Assembly: GCA_964608735.1 (NCBI GenBank)
Contig: CAZSPL010000045.1
Location: 1-20,510 of the forward strand
DNA: 20,510 nucleotides
Reading direction: 5' to 3'
From: CAZSPL01 sp964608735
GTDB taxonomy: Bacteria; JAJVIF01; JAPKYR01; CAZSPL01
Translations under genes and position numbers: made by a program
Part shown: positions 1 through 7,416 of the stretch, in pieces
Position numbering within the stretch: position 1 is the stretch's first letter
Layout: each line of letters starts with the position of its first letter
Notes under the pieces: model-generated
Told to the model about the DNA's origin: nothing
Seen by the model: the letters and a program-made list of their open reading frames with translations, nothing else
The model's database searches: none

Positions 1-17
1 AAGCGAGCGGCCAAAGA

Positions 18-54
18 CACGGGTAAGCTCGAAGACTCGCGTACCCGTGGCACC
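18..54 (-). repeat. Hairpin repeat, family A, copy 1; possible terminator of the lipoprotein gene
   Basis: Read on the minus strand, this begins GGTGCCACG and forms a perfect 8-bp stem (18-25 with 42-49) around a 16-nt loop. The loop CGAGTCTTCGAG closely matches the loop CGAGTCTGCGAG of the copy at 5161. The four inner stem pairs differ from the other copies yet still pair. It lies about 40 nt after the stop of the minus-strand lipoprotein gene and is followed by a weak T-rich stretch, so a terminator role is possible but not shown. Confidence 0.5.
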
Positions 55-89
55 ATGAGTCGTGTGGCTGTGGTGGAACCGCGCGGGTT

Positions 90-1634
90 TTACTCCACCA
101 CTACATCCAGCCAATTGAACGCCTGCACGTAGCCGTCGAAACCTATCATCTCGAACCGTAGACGGTATTTCCCCCCTTCATTCGGCGCCGGGATTTCCAA
201 CGGTGCCATCGGGAAAATCCCCTTGCTCTCCATAGGCATGTAATTGACCCGGCCCTCCACCCCGGTCTCATCCCAGCGCCAGTAAAACGCGCCGCCCCTG
301 TCGCCGAGGGGCTTGAAATTCGCCGCGCGTATCGGAACCGTCAATATCGACCCGCGCTTTGCCTTCACGGGCGGAACATCGGAGTGAAGCAATAAATCGA
401 TTATGAGGAAATCATCGGTCAGCAGCGGCTTGATATCATCGGAATACAAATCGTATGGAATGACGAATCCGTCGAACCTCGAAAGCCCGCGCATGATATT
501 AATCAGCCTGTATGCGTCCACTTCCGGTGACGGGCATCCCGCGTCGTGAAGCCCGAGATACGCGAGGCATACGGGATACTTCATCTCCGGCCAAAAGTAA
601 TCCCCCACGCCCATTTCTTCGAGCACAAGGGAGTCGAGATATTTCTCGAAATCTCCCGCGCATCCGGGAAGTATCGTCGCGCTCCAGTTTCTATCGGCAA
701 TCCCGGTGTCGAATTCAACCGATGTGTGAAGCTCCTCGGAATTTCCACCTGCAATAAGGCTCATTTCATCATCGGTAAGCGATGCCTGCCCCATCCACGA
801 CGGCATCTGGTAAACGAGCCCCGGCTGCTCTTCGCTCTCACTATCGCCCGATAAATCGATCCAGCTCACCAGCATCCCCGCTTCGGCGGCGGCTTCGACA
901 TCGGATGCCCCGAGCGGCGAATCACCGACATACATGTTGAATCCTATCTCCTTCAGATGGGTGAATGCCGCGCTTATCTCGCCTGACGAAAGGAACGCCC
1001 TTCCGGGATCGAACACCCCGCGTATGTAAATCGACTGCCCGTCCATCCGGAAATACCGCGCATCCCTGTCCATCCGGTAATAGCCGTACTTCGTTTTGTG
1101 CGTGAGCTGATGCTTCCCCACTTCGTAAATCAACACGATGTCATACATCCGCGGTTTGTCCGGACTCCATGCAATCCGCTTGGAAAGCGGCATCGAGATA
1201 TTGAACGCGTTCACCTTTTCCGGAAGCTCGACCATGAGCGCGACCGTCTCGCTGTCGGGATGCACCACGCGGCAGTACAATTTTCCTTCAGGGATAATAT
1301 CGGCCGGGGCGAGGTTGTCGGGATAAACCGAGTTCGCGAGTTCGACTTTGAGCATGAGTCGTCCCACATCGAATGCCGCCATCCCGGTGCTCTCTTCGCC
1401 TTCCCAGTAAACCGTGTATTTCGGGAATGCGGCCAGGCCCATCTCCACCGGCGATGCGTTCTCCCAGTTCTTGTCGGCTTCAGGCATCGGGCCGTCATAC
1501 GGAAGGAACTCCGCATCGCGCGCTACGACCGGCTGTGGCTCGTCAGTATAAAGCTCCTTCGGCCCGCCGCATGATGCGACCGCCGTCACGCAGCACAGAA
1601 CGAAGATATATCCGATTGTCTTCCAGTTCATCAT
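90..1634 (-). CDS. Lipoprotein with glycoside-hydrolase-like core
   Basis: A 514-residue exported lipoprotein. The N-terminus has a hydrophobic signal (about residues 6-21) and a lipobox V19-A20-S21-C22, so Cys22 is the likely lipidated residue. Around residues 194-260, FRMDGQSIYIRGV followed by HLKEIGFNMYVGDSP and EAGMLV resembles the start of the TIM barrel in GH2-type beta-glycosidases (F.lnGk...rGv, then lk.lGfN.v, then GllV). The last 95 residues look like an all-beta accessory domain. I could not place catalytic glutamates, so hydrolase activity is not established. The frame is open upstream to 1766, but the start at 1634 (or the adjacent ATG at 1631) is preferred: it has GAGGGA just upstream, gives a clean signal peptide, and lies 5 nt after the stop of the glycosyltransferase gene. 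Translational coupling with that gene suggests a shared job in glycan assembly or turnover at the cell surface. Confidence 0.75.
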   Translation of the reverse strand: MMNWKTIGYIFVLCCVTAVASCGGPKELYTDEPQPVVARDAEFLPYDGPMPEADKNWENASPVEMGLAAFPKYTVYWEGEESTGMAAFDVGRLMLKVELANSVYPDNLAPADIIPEGKLYCRVVHPDSETVALMVELPEKVNAFNISMPLSKRIAWSPDKPRMYDIVLIYEVGKHQLTHKTKYGYYRMDRDARYFRMDGQSIYIRGVFDPGRAFLSSGEISAAFTHLKEIGFNMYVGDSPLGASDVEAAAEAGMLVSWIDLSGDSESEEQPGLVYQMPSWMGQASLTDDEMSLIAGGNSEELHTSVEFDTGIADRNWSATILPGCAGDFEKYLDSLVLEEMGVGDYFWPEMKYPVCLAYLGLHDAGCPSPEVDAYRLINIMRGLSRFDGFVIPYDLYSDDIKPLLTDDFLIIDLLLHSDVPPVKAKRGSILTVPIRAANFKPLGDRGGAFYWRWDETGVEGRVNYMPMESKGIFPMAPLEIPAPNEGGKYRLRFEMIGFDGYVQAFNWLDVVVE

Positions 1635-1639
1635 TTCCC

Positions 1640-4162
1640 TCACTCCGGCTTGAAATCCTGCTCCCCCGGCCATGTGCCGATGGGGTAAATCCTCAGGCGA
1701 AGTATCCTCTCGCTCCCGGACGCGAAATATACCACATCGTCGCTTCCCCTCACCGGCGCAATCCATCCCGGAGCGTCATACAGCCTCGCCTGTCCGAAAT
1801 CGCCGCCGCCCGATAGATCGAGCAAAGCCACGCCGGTATTCTGGGGCGTCGAATAATGCACGTATATCCTGTCCGGGTTGTCACCGAACGCGATATCCCT
1901 CACCACCCATCCGCGCCCGCGCAGGTTGTATTGAAATTCCATCGTTTCCGCGTCGAACACCGCCGACGGCGTTCCCCTCTTCGGGTTGAACCAGTACAAC
2001 AGCCCGGTGACCGGGTTAAGCCGCAACTCCGGGCCAACCTCGGGAAAATCGACCGCCTTGTCCAGCAGCAGCACGGGGAATTCACCATCGCGGTTGACGA
2101 TGTAACGCTGCAGCGTCGCCACCGGTTTACCTTCATACTTGATGGAGAACTCCACGCGCGTATTCAAATACATCGCGTCCCCGCCAGGATCCATGACAAT
2201 CCTGCCGCATCGCGGTCCCGCGCGGAATTCATCGAGCCGCTCCCCCGACGGTATCCCGATTTGCGTAAGTTTCCCCGACTCCCTGTCCACCGCGACGACG
2301 TACTCCCCGAGCGGGTCGATGGCGTATGCATAAATTCCCGCCGGTTTGTCGAGAACCCCGAGGCTGACTGATTCATATTCGCCCCCCTCGGTGATGAGAA
2401 ATACCGCATCTTCGGTGATGACCGCGAGACGCCCGTCCGATGTCGCTCCGGCGGGGATGACATCGCCGAATGGAAGCGTGAATTCATCGGCGGTGAACGC
2501 ATCGGGGTCGACGATATAAAGCCGCCCGTCATCCGCGAAGCAGGCATATGCGGGCTTGCCGTTGCGCATGAACTCGACCGGACGCTGAAGCACCGGCTCT
2601 TCGATACCCGGCATCGCTTCCATGGGAAGCATCACGTTGTCCGGGCGGGTGCGAAGTCCCGTGACCGGGAGAAAAACCCGTTCGTTCTCCCACGGGATAT
2701 CCCCGGCCCAGTAGTAATTCCCGAACATGGCTTTCTCGTATGACAGCGCGAGGTTTCGCTTCGTCAATCGCTCGTTGAGAATTATCGCGTCATATTCGCG
2801 CGCGTTTATCTTGTCATAGAATGTTTGCGGCTGCTTGCCTCCCGCCTTTAGATGCTCCATCGCGGGCGACGCGGTTATCCCCGGCGCCTTCCCGGCAAGC
2901 CATGCGTAATAATTGTGCACCGGGAGATACACTTCGCCGGGGAACGACTTTATGTATGCCAGCAGGTTATCCCCGGCGGCGCGGTCTTCGCGCGTGGGGA
3001 TTATCGGGTAGTCCGTGCGTCGCGGAAACTGCCGCGCGATGGGGATGAAGAACACCAGAATGAGTTGCGCGAGCAGGAAGTTATATACGATAAGCCGCCA
3101 CATCACCCACTGACGCCGCTTCATCGCATCGGACGCCGAGCCGATGAGCCGCTCGAAATAGCCGGGAAGGTGGTAGATGAAGAACCCGAACATTATCGAA
3201 CACCATAAAAAGAACGGAAGCAGGTTGTTCTCATAGCCCCCCGGCTGCGAACGCGGCAGCGCGCTGGCGAGAAGCGCGGCGGGAAGTGTCCACTCCCATA
3301 TGTTCAACGGCGTGCGTTTGCCCGCCACGGAATTCCTGATGAAGACCCATAGGATGCTTCCCGCGAAAAGTATCGGCACCTTCCCGACGATGTCCTCGAT
3401 GATAAACACGTGCCAGAACGTCCACATGTGAAACTGCCGGTGCTGCGGGACATCATAAACGTAATGCTTGAACCATCCGTCCGTCTCGGCATTGGCGAAA
3501 GCTGAAATCGCCAGCGTCGCACCGAGAACCCCGAGGAAATACAGGCATGCGGCGCGCTTGTCCCTCGCGTAGATGTACGGGAATATAAACACGAAAAATA
3601 CGATCCCCACCTGCTTGGTGAATACCGAGGCGATGAGGAAAACCGCGCTCGGGACAAGCCCCCATTTCTTCCCGGGGAAATCCTTCAGGAAATACACCGT
3701 CCCCACCAGCATCGCGCAGAGGAACATGTCGATGCGGCATATGTCATACCACGCGCCGGTTATGTAATACAGCGAGAGATACATGCCGAACGCGAACAAT
3801 CCCGCGATGCGGCTTCCCGTCGATTGATAAAGCGCGCGCCATATCAGAAGGCCGATGAATAAGAGCGACGCGAGCGAGAGCATGCGCCCGGCGATGATGC
3901 CCCGCCCGAATATCCACGTGAACGGCACAACCGCATAATAGTAGAGAGGCGTGTAGGGATGCGGGATGAAATCCTCATCCGGGTCGACATAGATGCGCTG
4001 CCCGTCGATTATCCGCTGCGTATGGAGATATGTGCTCCCCTCGAAATATTCGAGCTCGTAAGGGTAGCCGACGCGTCCGCCGACCGACCACGCGAACGCG
4101 GCTACGTAATAGATGAACAACAGGGCTATCAGCGCCCGTACTATTGCTGTTGCGATTCTCAA
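1640..4162 (-). CDS. GT-C (PMT/ArnT-like) membrane glycosyltransferase with C-terminal beta-propeller-like domain
   Basis: 840 residues. Residues 1-380 hold about ten membrane segments. They carry signatures of the bacterial glycosyltransferase-39/RgtA-D-like group: YELEYFEG (35-42), PHPYTPLYYY (67-76), CRID (142-145) and a GGYENNLLP loop (308-316). Members of this group use polyprenyl-phosphate sugars and act on the periplasmic face. Residues 390-515 form a soluble segment typical of GT-C enzymes. From about 520 to 830 there are repeated short beta-rich units (DGRLYIVD, EDAVFLIT, GEYVVAVDRESGKL, DDVVYFASGSERIL) that read like blades of a propeller; this is inferred from pattern only. The start is TTG at 4162-4160, with GAAGG 5 nt upstream and no in-frame ATG until residue 94. 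The acceptor and the sugar are unknown. Confidence 0.78.
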   Translation of the reverse strand: MRIATAIVRALIALLFIYYVAAFAWSVGGRVGYPYELEYFEGSTYLHTQRIIDGQRIYVDPDEDFIPHPYTPLYYYAVVPFTWIFGRGIIAGRMLSLASLLFIGLLIWRALYQSTGSRIAGLFAFGMYLSLYYITGAWYDICRIDMFLCAMLVGTVYFLKDFPGKKWGLVPSAVFLIASVFTKQVGIVFFVFIFPYIYARDKRAACLYFLGVLGATLAISAFANAETDGWFKHYVYDVPQHRQFHMWTFWHVFIIEDIVGKVPILFAGSILWVFIRNSVAGKRTPLNIWEWTLPAALLASALPRSQPGGYENNLLPFFLWCSIMFGFFIYHLPGYFERLIGSASDAMKRRQWVMWRLIVYNFLLAQLILVFFIPIARQFPRRTDYPIIPTREDRAAGDNLLAYIKSFPGEVYLPVHNYYAWLAGKAPGITASPAMEHLKAGGKQPQTFYDKINAREYDAIILNERLTKRNLALSYEKAMFGNYYWAGDIPWENERVFLPVTGLRTRPDNVMLPMEAMPGIEEPVLQRPVEFMRNGKPAYACFADDGRLYIVDPDAFTADEFTLPFGDVIPAGATSDGRLAVITEDAVFLITEGGEYESVSLGVLDKPAGIYAYAIDPLGEYVVAVDRESGKLTQIGIPSGERLDEFRAGPRCGRIVMDPGGDAMYLNTRVEFSIKYEGKPVATLQRYIVNRDGEFPVLLLDKAVDFPEVGPELRLNPVTGLLYWFNPKRGTPSAVFDAETMEFQYNLRGRGWVVRDIAFGDNPDRIYVHYSTPQNTGVALLDLSGGGDFGQARLYDAPGWIAPVRGSDDVVYFASGSERILRLRIYPIGTWPGEQDFKPE

Positions 4163-4191
4163 TGAGGCCTTCGGCGCTTAATGGTGGGAAA

Positions 4192-4202
4192 AGTATAGCA
4201 CA
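4192..4202 (-). promoter_or_regulatory. Extended -10 promoter for the glycosyltransferase gene
   Basis: The minus strand reads TGTGCTATACTT: an extended -10 (TGn followed by TATACT), with no good -35 at the expected distance. It lies about 30 bp before the TTG start at 4162. That would give a short leader containing the GAAGG ribosome site. The identical 12-mer occurs before the NYN gene at 14216-14227. Confidence 0.5.
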
Positions 4203-4213
4203 GGGGATGCCCC

Positions 4214-5119
4214 CTACATCGGTGCGGGCGGGATAAGGAAGAACAAGGCCAGGACGATGCCGAGGAGTATCGCCGCGCTGGTAATTACCGCCGCAGTCAG
4301 CCAGAAACGCCGCCTGTGGATGCGACGCAGCTCCTGCTTCTCTTCACTGTGAAGCCGCGTTAGGAGTTCCTTCGTCTCGCGGCTTTCCTCGTCCAGTAGC
4401 AGCGCCCGCTCGAGGTAGTACCTGCCGTTCTCGTAGTCGCGAAGCTTGATGCATACTTTCCCGAGAAGCTGGAAATTCGCCGGCAGGTGCGGCGCGAGCT
4501 TGATTGCCTTCGTGAGATGCTCCCGCGCTTCTTCGATGTAGCCGTCGCGTATCCGGCTCAGCGCGAAGTTGTAATGCTCCTGGCTTTCGAGCTTCCTGCA
4601 AAGCTCCTTCTGCCATTCCGGGAGCACGGCATTTATTTCAGCCTGCAGTGATTTTTCGACATCGACCTCTTCGAGGATGCCGTTCGCCATGGCGATGGCC
4701 TTCACGAAATCCTTTTCGAGGAAGCATAATTGCGAGCGGAGGAATGTCGCCTTCCATGACTTCGCGTGGCTTACCCGGTCGAGCTGCATCAGCCCTTCTT
4801 CGGCGACTTCGAGGTCCCCCTGCCTGAGCGCCCGTTCGATTCCGTGGATGATTTCCTCGCTGAGGCTGATGGCTTCGCGCGCCGCCTCGATATCCGCCCC
4901 GCAATGCGGGCAGCGCGCGATGCGCGGGCTGGTCAGAACTTTGGAGCAGATGGGGCAGAATGCGTCTTCACCCCGCGTTCCTTCGAGTCGCGAAAGCGCT
5001 GCCGCCTCGTCGAGCTGCGGTGCCTCATCGACGGGCAGTTCCTCAAGTTCCGCTTTATCTAATCCTTCGTCTTGCAAACAGATTCCTGTCCTGTAATAGG
5101 CGCGTACACATTTTCGCAT
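4214..5119 (-). CDS. Tail-anchored zinc-ribbon TPR protein
   Basis: 301 residues of unknown specific function. A zinc ribbon is visible as CPIC (55-58) and CPHC (70-73). The middle is helical; residues about 182-245 resemble two TPR units (for example YIEEAREHLTKAIKLAP and ANFQLLGKVCIKLRDYENGRYYLERALLLD). A single hydrophobic segment (272-297) follows a basic stretch RRIHRRR, and only four residues lie beyond it. That predicts a tail-anchored or C-terminally anchored protein with a cytoplasmic body. Such proteins usually act as scaffolds; I cannot assign a partner. The start is uncertain: the ATG at 5119 lacks a visible Shine-Dalgarno and sits directly behind a hairpin (5126-5140). A TTG at codon 15 is preceded by an AGGA-like site. 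Confidence 0.7.
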   Translation of the reverse strand: MRKCVRAYYRTGICLQDEGLDKAELEELPVDEAPQLDEAAALSRLEGTRGEDAFCPICSKVLTSPRIARCPHCGADIEAAREAISLSEEIIHGIERALRQGDLEVAEEGLMQLDRVSHAKSWKATFLRSQLCFLEKDFVKAIAMANGILEEVDVEKSLQAEINAVLPEWQKELCRKLESQEHYNFALSRIRDGYIEEAREHLTKAIKLAPHLPANFQLLGKVCIKLRDYENGRYYLERALLLDEESRETKELLTRLHSEEKQELRRIHRRRFWLTAAVITSAAILLGIVLALFFLIPPAPM

Positions 5120-5125
5120 TTATGA

Positions 5126-5140
5126 GCTTGCTTCGCAAGC
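5126..5140. repeat. Short hairpin against the TPR gene start
   Basis: GCTTGC, a 3-nt loop and GCAAGC form a perfect 6-bp stem, ending 6 nt before the ATG of the minus-strand TPR gene. It occupies the place where a ribosome-binding site would be expected. Confidence 0.45.
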
Positions 5141-5160
5141 GGGGATGCATGTCTTGACCC

Positions 5161-5199
5161 GGGTGTCACGCCCAGTCCGAGTCTGCGAGGATGGGCGTG
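5161..5199 (+). repeat. Hairpin repeat, family A, copy 2
   Basis: It begins GGGTGTCACGCCCAGTCCG. Perfect 8-bp arms (5167-5174 CACGCCCA and 5192-5199 TGGGCGTG) surround a 17-nt loop. The copy at 8901-8941 has the same arms and the same loop length. Confidence 0.65.
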
Positions 5200-5319
5200 C
5201 TTCGATAGCACGTCCTGGATTCCGCGCAACCGCCCCGCCCCCTGTCGTAAAAGCCGGGTAGCGCGTATCTATTCGCACTCTTGTGCGGCGGCGGAGCCGT
5301 GATGCGCTCTCTGGGGCCC

Positions 5320-5380
5320 GGGCGGATTTCCGCGTCGAACATTCGGGCATATCGCAGTAAATTGCCGCTCAAATCCGCCC
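5320..5380. repeat. 10-bp inverted repeat with a competing local hairpin
   Basis: GGGCGGATTT (5320-5329) is exactly complementary to AAATCCGCCC (5371-5380). The left arm can instead fold locally as GCGGA-TT-TCCGC (5322-5333). The two folds are mutually exclusive. It lies upstream of the predicted aspartate kinase transcription start, so its role is unclear. Confidence 0.45.
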
Positions 5381-5433
5381 TACCCAAATATGTATGCCTT
5401 TCCGACAGCCCGAGACCTGACGGAAAATTTTTA

Positions 5434-5465
5434 TTGAAGCAACTCCCGGCATATCAATATATAAT
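5434..5465 (+). promoter_or_regulatory. Sigma-70-like promoter of aspartate kinase
   Basis: TTGAAG (5434-5439) precedes a perfect TATAAT (5460-5465), though the spacer is long at 20 bp; an overlapping TATATA gives 18 bp. Transcription would begin near 5472 and give a leader of about 23 nt containing AGGA at 5481-5484. Confidence 0.5.
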
Positions 5466-5494
5466 GAATACCGACTCGATAGGATGTGTTAACC

Positions 5495-6859
5495 ATGACA
5501 ATAGTCGTCAAACTCGGCGGTACATCGGTCGGCAGCGGGAGCAAAATAAAATCCGCCGCCCGGGACATCGCCGCGATGAGCGCAAACAGCCTCGTCGCCG
5601 TCGTCGTCTCCGCCATGTCCGGTGTATCCGATTCGCTCATACGCGCCGCCGAATCCGGATTCAGGTCCGAACGCCAGATAGATGCCTTCGTCAAGGAGTT
5701 GAAGGATAAACATATCACCGCGTGCGAAGCGGCGGTTGCGAAATCGCGCGACGATGTTTTAAAGACGCTCAGGTCGCGCATCGCCGAGCTGAAGCAGACA
5801 CTCATCGCCATTCAAAAAACGGGACTCGAAACGCACGAGAAGTACCGCATCATCGCCTACGGCGAAAAACTCTCCGCGCCGATCCTGTCCGCAGCCATCG
5901 CCGACCATGCGCCGTCAACATGCCACTACGGCGATAACGGGCTGATAATAACCGACTCCTATTTCAAGAGCGCGAAGCCTTTGATGCTCGAGACTGTGGC
6001 CGCCATCCGCGCCATGATCTTCCCCGAGCTGAACGGCGGGATGATTCCCGTACTGACCGGTTTCATGGGATGCACGCGCGACGGGCGCACCACCACCCTC
6101 GGCAGGGGCAGTTCCGACTACATCGCGTCCATACTCGGCTCGGCCCTCGACGCGGATGAAATTCAGATATGGACCGATGTGAGCGGGATCCTCACCGCGG
6201 ACCCGAATATAATCGAGAATCCCGTGTTGATCGATGAAATCTCCTACAACGAAGCCGCCGAGATGGCATACTTCGGCGCGAAGGTGCTCCATCCAAAGAC
6301 CATCGCCCCGGCGGTCCTGAAAAAAATACCGATACGCATCGTCGACTCCGCCAATCCCGAAAAACCGGGCACGCTTATTTCCGACTCCGTGAAGCGCACC
6401 GGCGGAAAGCCCACCGCGATTACGGCGAAGCGCGAAATCATTCTCATCGACCTGCATTCGACCGACATGCTCGATGCCCACGGCTTCCTTTCGAGCATAT
6501 TCGATGTATTCAGCCAGTTCGGCATAAGCGTCGACATGGTCTCGACCACCGAGGTCTCAGTCTCGCTCACCATCGACAAACTCCACGAGGACCGCCTCGA
6601 ACCGGTCGTGGAAGAACTCGGCAAAATCGCGCGGATAAAAGTCATCTACGATAAGGTCCTGATATGTGTTATCGGCGAGGGGATGAAATCGTCGCCGGGA
6701 CTCATAGGCCGCATATTCTCAAGCATGGGTGCGAACGGCATCAATGTGAATTGCATTTCGATGGGCGCCCTCGAAATGAACCTGAGTTTCGTGATAAATG
6801 CCGTCGATGCCGATAACGCAATCCGCATACTCCACGAAGAATTTTTCGAAAAAAAATAG
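5495..6859 (+). CDS. Aspartate kinase
   Basis: 454 residues. Phosphorylates L-aspartate, the first committed step towards lysine/DAP, threonine and methionine; cytosolic. The amino-acid kinase domain begins with VVKLGGTSVGSG (4-15) and contains YGEKLSA (122-128), TLGRGSSDY (201-209), WTDVSGI (226-232) and NEAAEMAYFGAKVLHPKT (252-269). Two ACT-type regulatory domains follow (about 314-385 and 388-454); the second contains NGINVNCISMGALEMNLSFV, typical of the monofunctional lysine-sensitive class. Feedback control by an end product is therefore likely, but the effector cannot be read. The length matches that class. The ATG at 5495 is chosen because AGGA lies 10 nt upstream, whereas the in-frame GTG at 5486 would sit on top of it. 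It faces the DAP decarboxylase gene tail to tail. No lysine-riboswitch motif is visible upstream. Confidence 0.95.
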   Translation: MTIVVKLGGTSVGSGSKIKSAARDIAAMSANSLVAVVVSAMSGVSDSLIRAAESGFRSERQIDAFVKELKDKHITACEAAVAKSRDDVLKTLRSRIAELKQTLIAIQKTGLETHEKYRIIAYGEKLSAPILSAAIADHAPSTCHYGDNGLIITDSYFKSAKPLMLETVAAIRAMIFPELNGGMIPVLTGFMGCTRDGRTTTLGRGSSDYIASILGSALDADEIQIWTDVSGILTADPNIIENPVLIDEISYNEAAEMAYFGAKVLHPKTIAPAVLKKIPIRIVDSANPEKPGTLISDSVKRTGGKPTAITAKREIILIDLHSTDMLDAHGFLSSIFDVFSQFGISVDMVSTTEVSVSLTIDKLHEDRLEPVVEELGKIARIKVIYDKVLICVIGEGMKSSPGLIGRIFSSMGANGINVNCISMGALEMNLSFVINAVDADNAIRILHEEFFEKK

Positions 6860-6926
6860 GGACGAAAAAAGTAGGGACAGTCCCGAACGGTGCTTTTTTA
6901 AGCGGATATCCTGTTGTCCGGAAGGC

Positions 6927-7026
6927 GCCCTGGGTAGGAGCCAATTTATCCAGCGGGTAGCAAGAGTGCTCAAGCTCAGAAGAATCATGTATTAAGCAAG
7001 TGCTGTGGAAGGCTCCAACCCAGGGC
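6927..7026. repeat. Inverted repeat, 16-bp arms
   Basis: GCCCTGGGTAGGAGCC (6927-6942) is complementary to 7011-7026 at 15 of 16 positions, with 68 nt between the arms. Confidence 0.7.
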
Positions 7027-7039
7027 TACCAGAAATCCT

Positions 7040-7058
7040 GTTTTTCTATAAGAAAAAC
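7040..7058. repeat. Perfect 8-bp hairpin
   Basis: GTTTTTCT, loop ATA, AGAAAAAC. A tight hairpin inside the foldback element. Confidence 0.6.
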
Positions 7059-7067
7059 CAGAGAGAC

Positions 7068-7237
7068 GGGTGGCACCCCTTTACCGCGCTTGCTGCATGC
7101 ATTCGAGGTTTCATCGAAGGACATTGCGCGGGAAAGGGGTGGTACGGGATATACGAGCAGCGCCACCCCTTTCCCGCGCAATAGGCTTTGTTGATGAGTC
7201 GAGAGCATACTGTAAGCGCGGTAAAGGTGTGCCACCC
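7068..7237. repeat. Nested inverted repeat (170 bp)
   Basis: The outer arms 7068-7090 and 7215-7237 (GGGTGGCACCCCTTTACCGC and onward) match at 22 of 23 positions. The inner arms 7123-7142 and 7163-7182 (ATTGCGCGGGAAAGGGGTGG) are perfect over 20 bp with a 20-nt loop. The segments between the arms are also partly complementary, so the whole 170 bp can fold as one long hairpin. A 12-nt direct repeat TGATGAGTCGAG occurs at 7192-7203 and 7245-7256. Confidence 0.8.
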
Positions 7238-7343
7238 GGATCTGTGATGAGTCGAGTGAATGCTGTGAGTATGCAAAGAGGGATAGGGATATAATTCGGC
7301 ACAGGCAATGAAACGACGCCTTAAAAAAGCAGTATTCGGGACA

Positions 7344-7403
7344 GTCACCTGTTTCGCTCATGGCACCTGCAGTTCTATTATATGTTCATGCGAAGCAGGT
7401 GAC
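7344..7403. repeat. Stem-loop at the 3' end of the DAP decarboxylase gene
   Basis: GTCACCTGTTTCGC (7344-7357) pairs with GCGAAGCAGGTGAC (7390-7403) at 13 of 14 positions, plus one G-T pair. It begins 13 nt after the minus-strand stop codon. It overlaps the right end of the foldback element and may help end or stabilise the transcript. No U-run follows at once. Confidence 0.45.
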
Positions 7404-7416
7404 CATCCCTTCTTTT

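Larger units (their letters stand above)
5120..5494. other. Divergent intergenic region between the TPR gene and aspartate kinase
   Basis: No convincing gene lies in these 375 bp. They hold the hairpin at 5126-5140, family A repeat copy 2 (5161-5199), a widely spaced inverted repeat (5320-5329 with 5371-5380) and the aspartate kinase promoter near 5434-5465. The small open frames here lack ribosome sites and recognisable products. Confidence 0.6.
6871..7352. mobile_element. Putative MITE-like foldback element (about 480 bp, non-coding)
   Basis: The left end (6871-6905) and right end (7317-7352, reversed) share GACWGTCCCGAA followed by CTGC/GTGC and TTTTTTAAG, so they form imperfect terminal inverted repeats of about 30 nt. 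Inside are further inverted repeats: 6927-6942 with 7011-7026 (15/16), 7040-7047 with 7051-7058 (perfect), 7068-7090 with 7215-7237 (22/23) and 7123-7142 with 7163-7182 (20/20). No transposase is encoded. A near-duplicate AAAAAA(G)TAGGGAC at 6851-6863 and 6865-6878 marks the left edge and includes the stop codon of aspartate kinase. The mobile nature is inferred from this architecture; an ancient repeat cluster is the alternative. Confidence 0.5.
6860..7416. other. Convergent intergenic region filled by inverted repeats
   Basis: These 557 bp between the ends of aspartate kinase and DAP decarboxylase contain no credible gene. Short open frames exist on both strands but follow the arms of the palindromes and lack ribosome sites. 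The region holds the foldback element at 6871-7352 and an additional stem at 7344-7403. Confidence 0.7.

Noticed and set aside
1635..1766. N-terminal 44-residue extension of the lipoprotein gene
   Set aside because: It overlaps the end of the glycosyltransferase gene, is not signal-like, and a well-placed ATG with ribosome site and signal peptide lies at 1634.
5120..5494. Lysine riboswitch upstream of aspartate kinase
   Set aside because: The conserved L-box core motifs are absent and the best promoter leaves only about 23 nt of leader.
6871..7352. CRISPR array
   Set aside because: The repeats are inverted rather than direct, of varying length, with no regular spacers and no cas genes.
7026..7361. 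Small open frames inside the foldback element on both strands
   Set aside because: They follow the palindrome arms, so both strands give similar frames. None has a ribosome site or a recognisable product.
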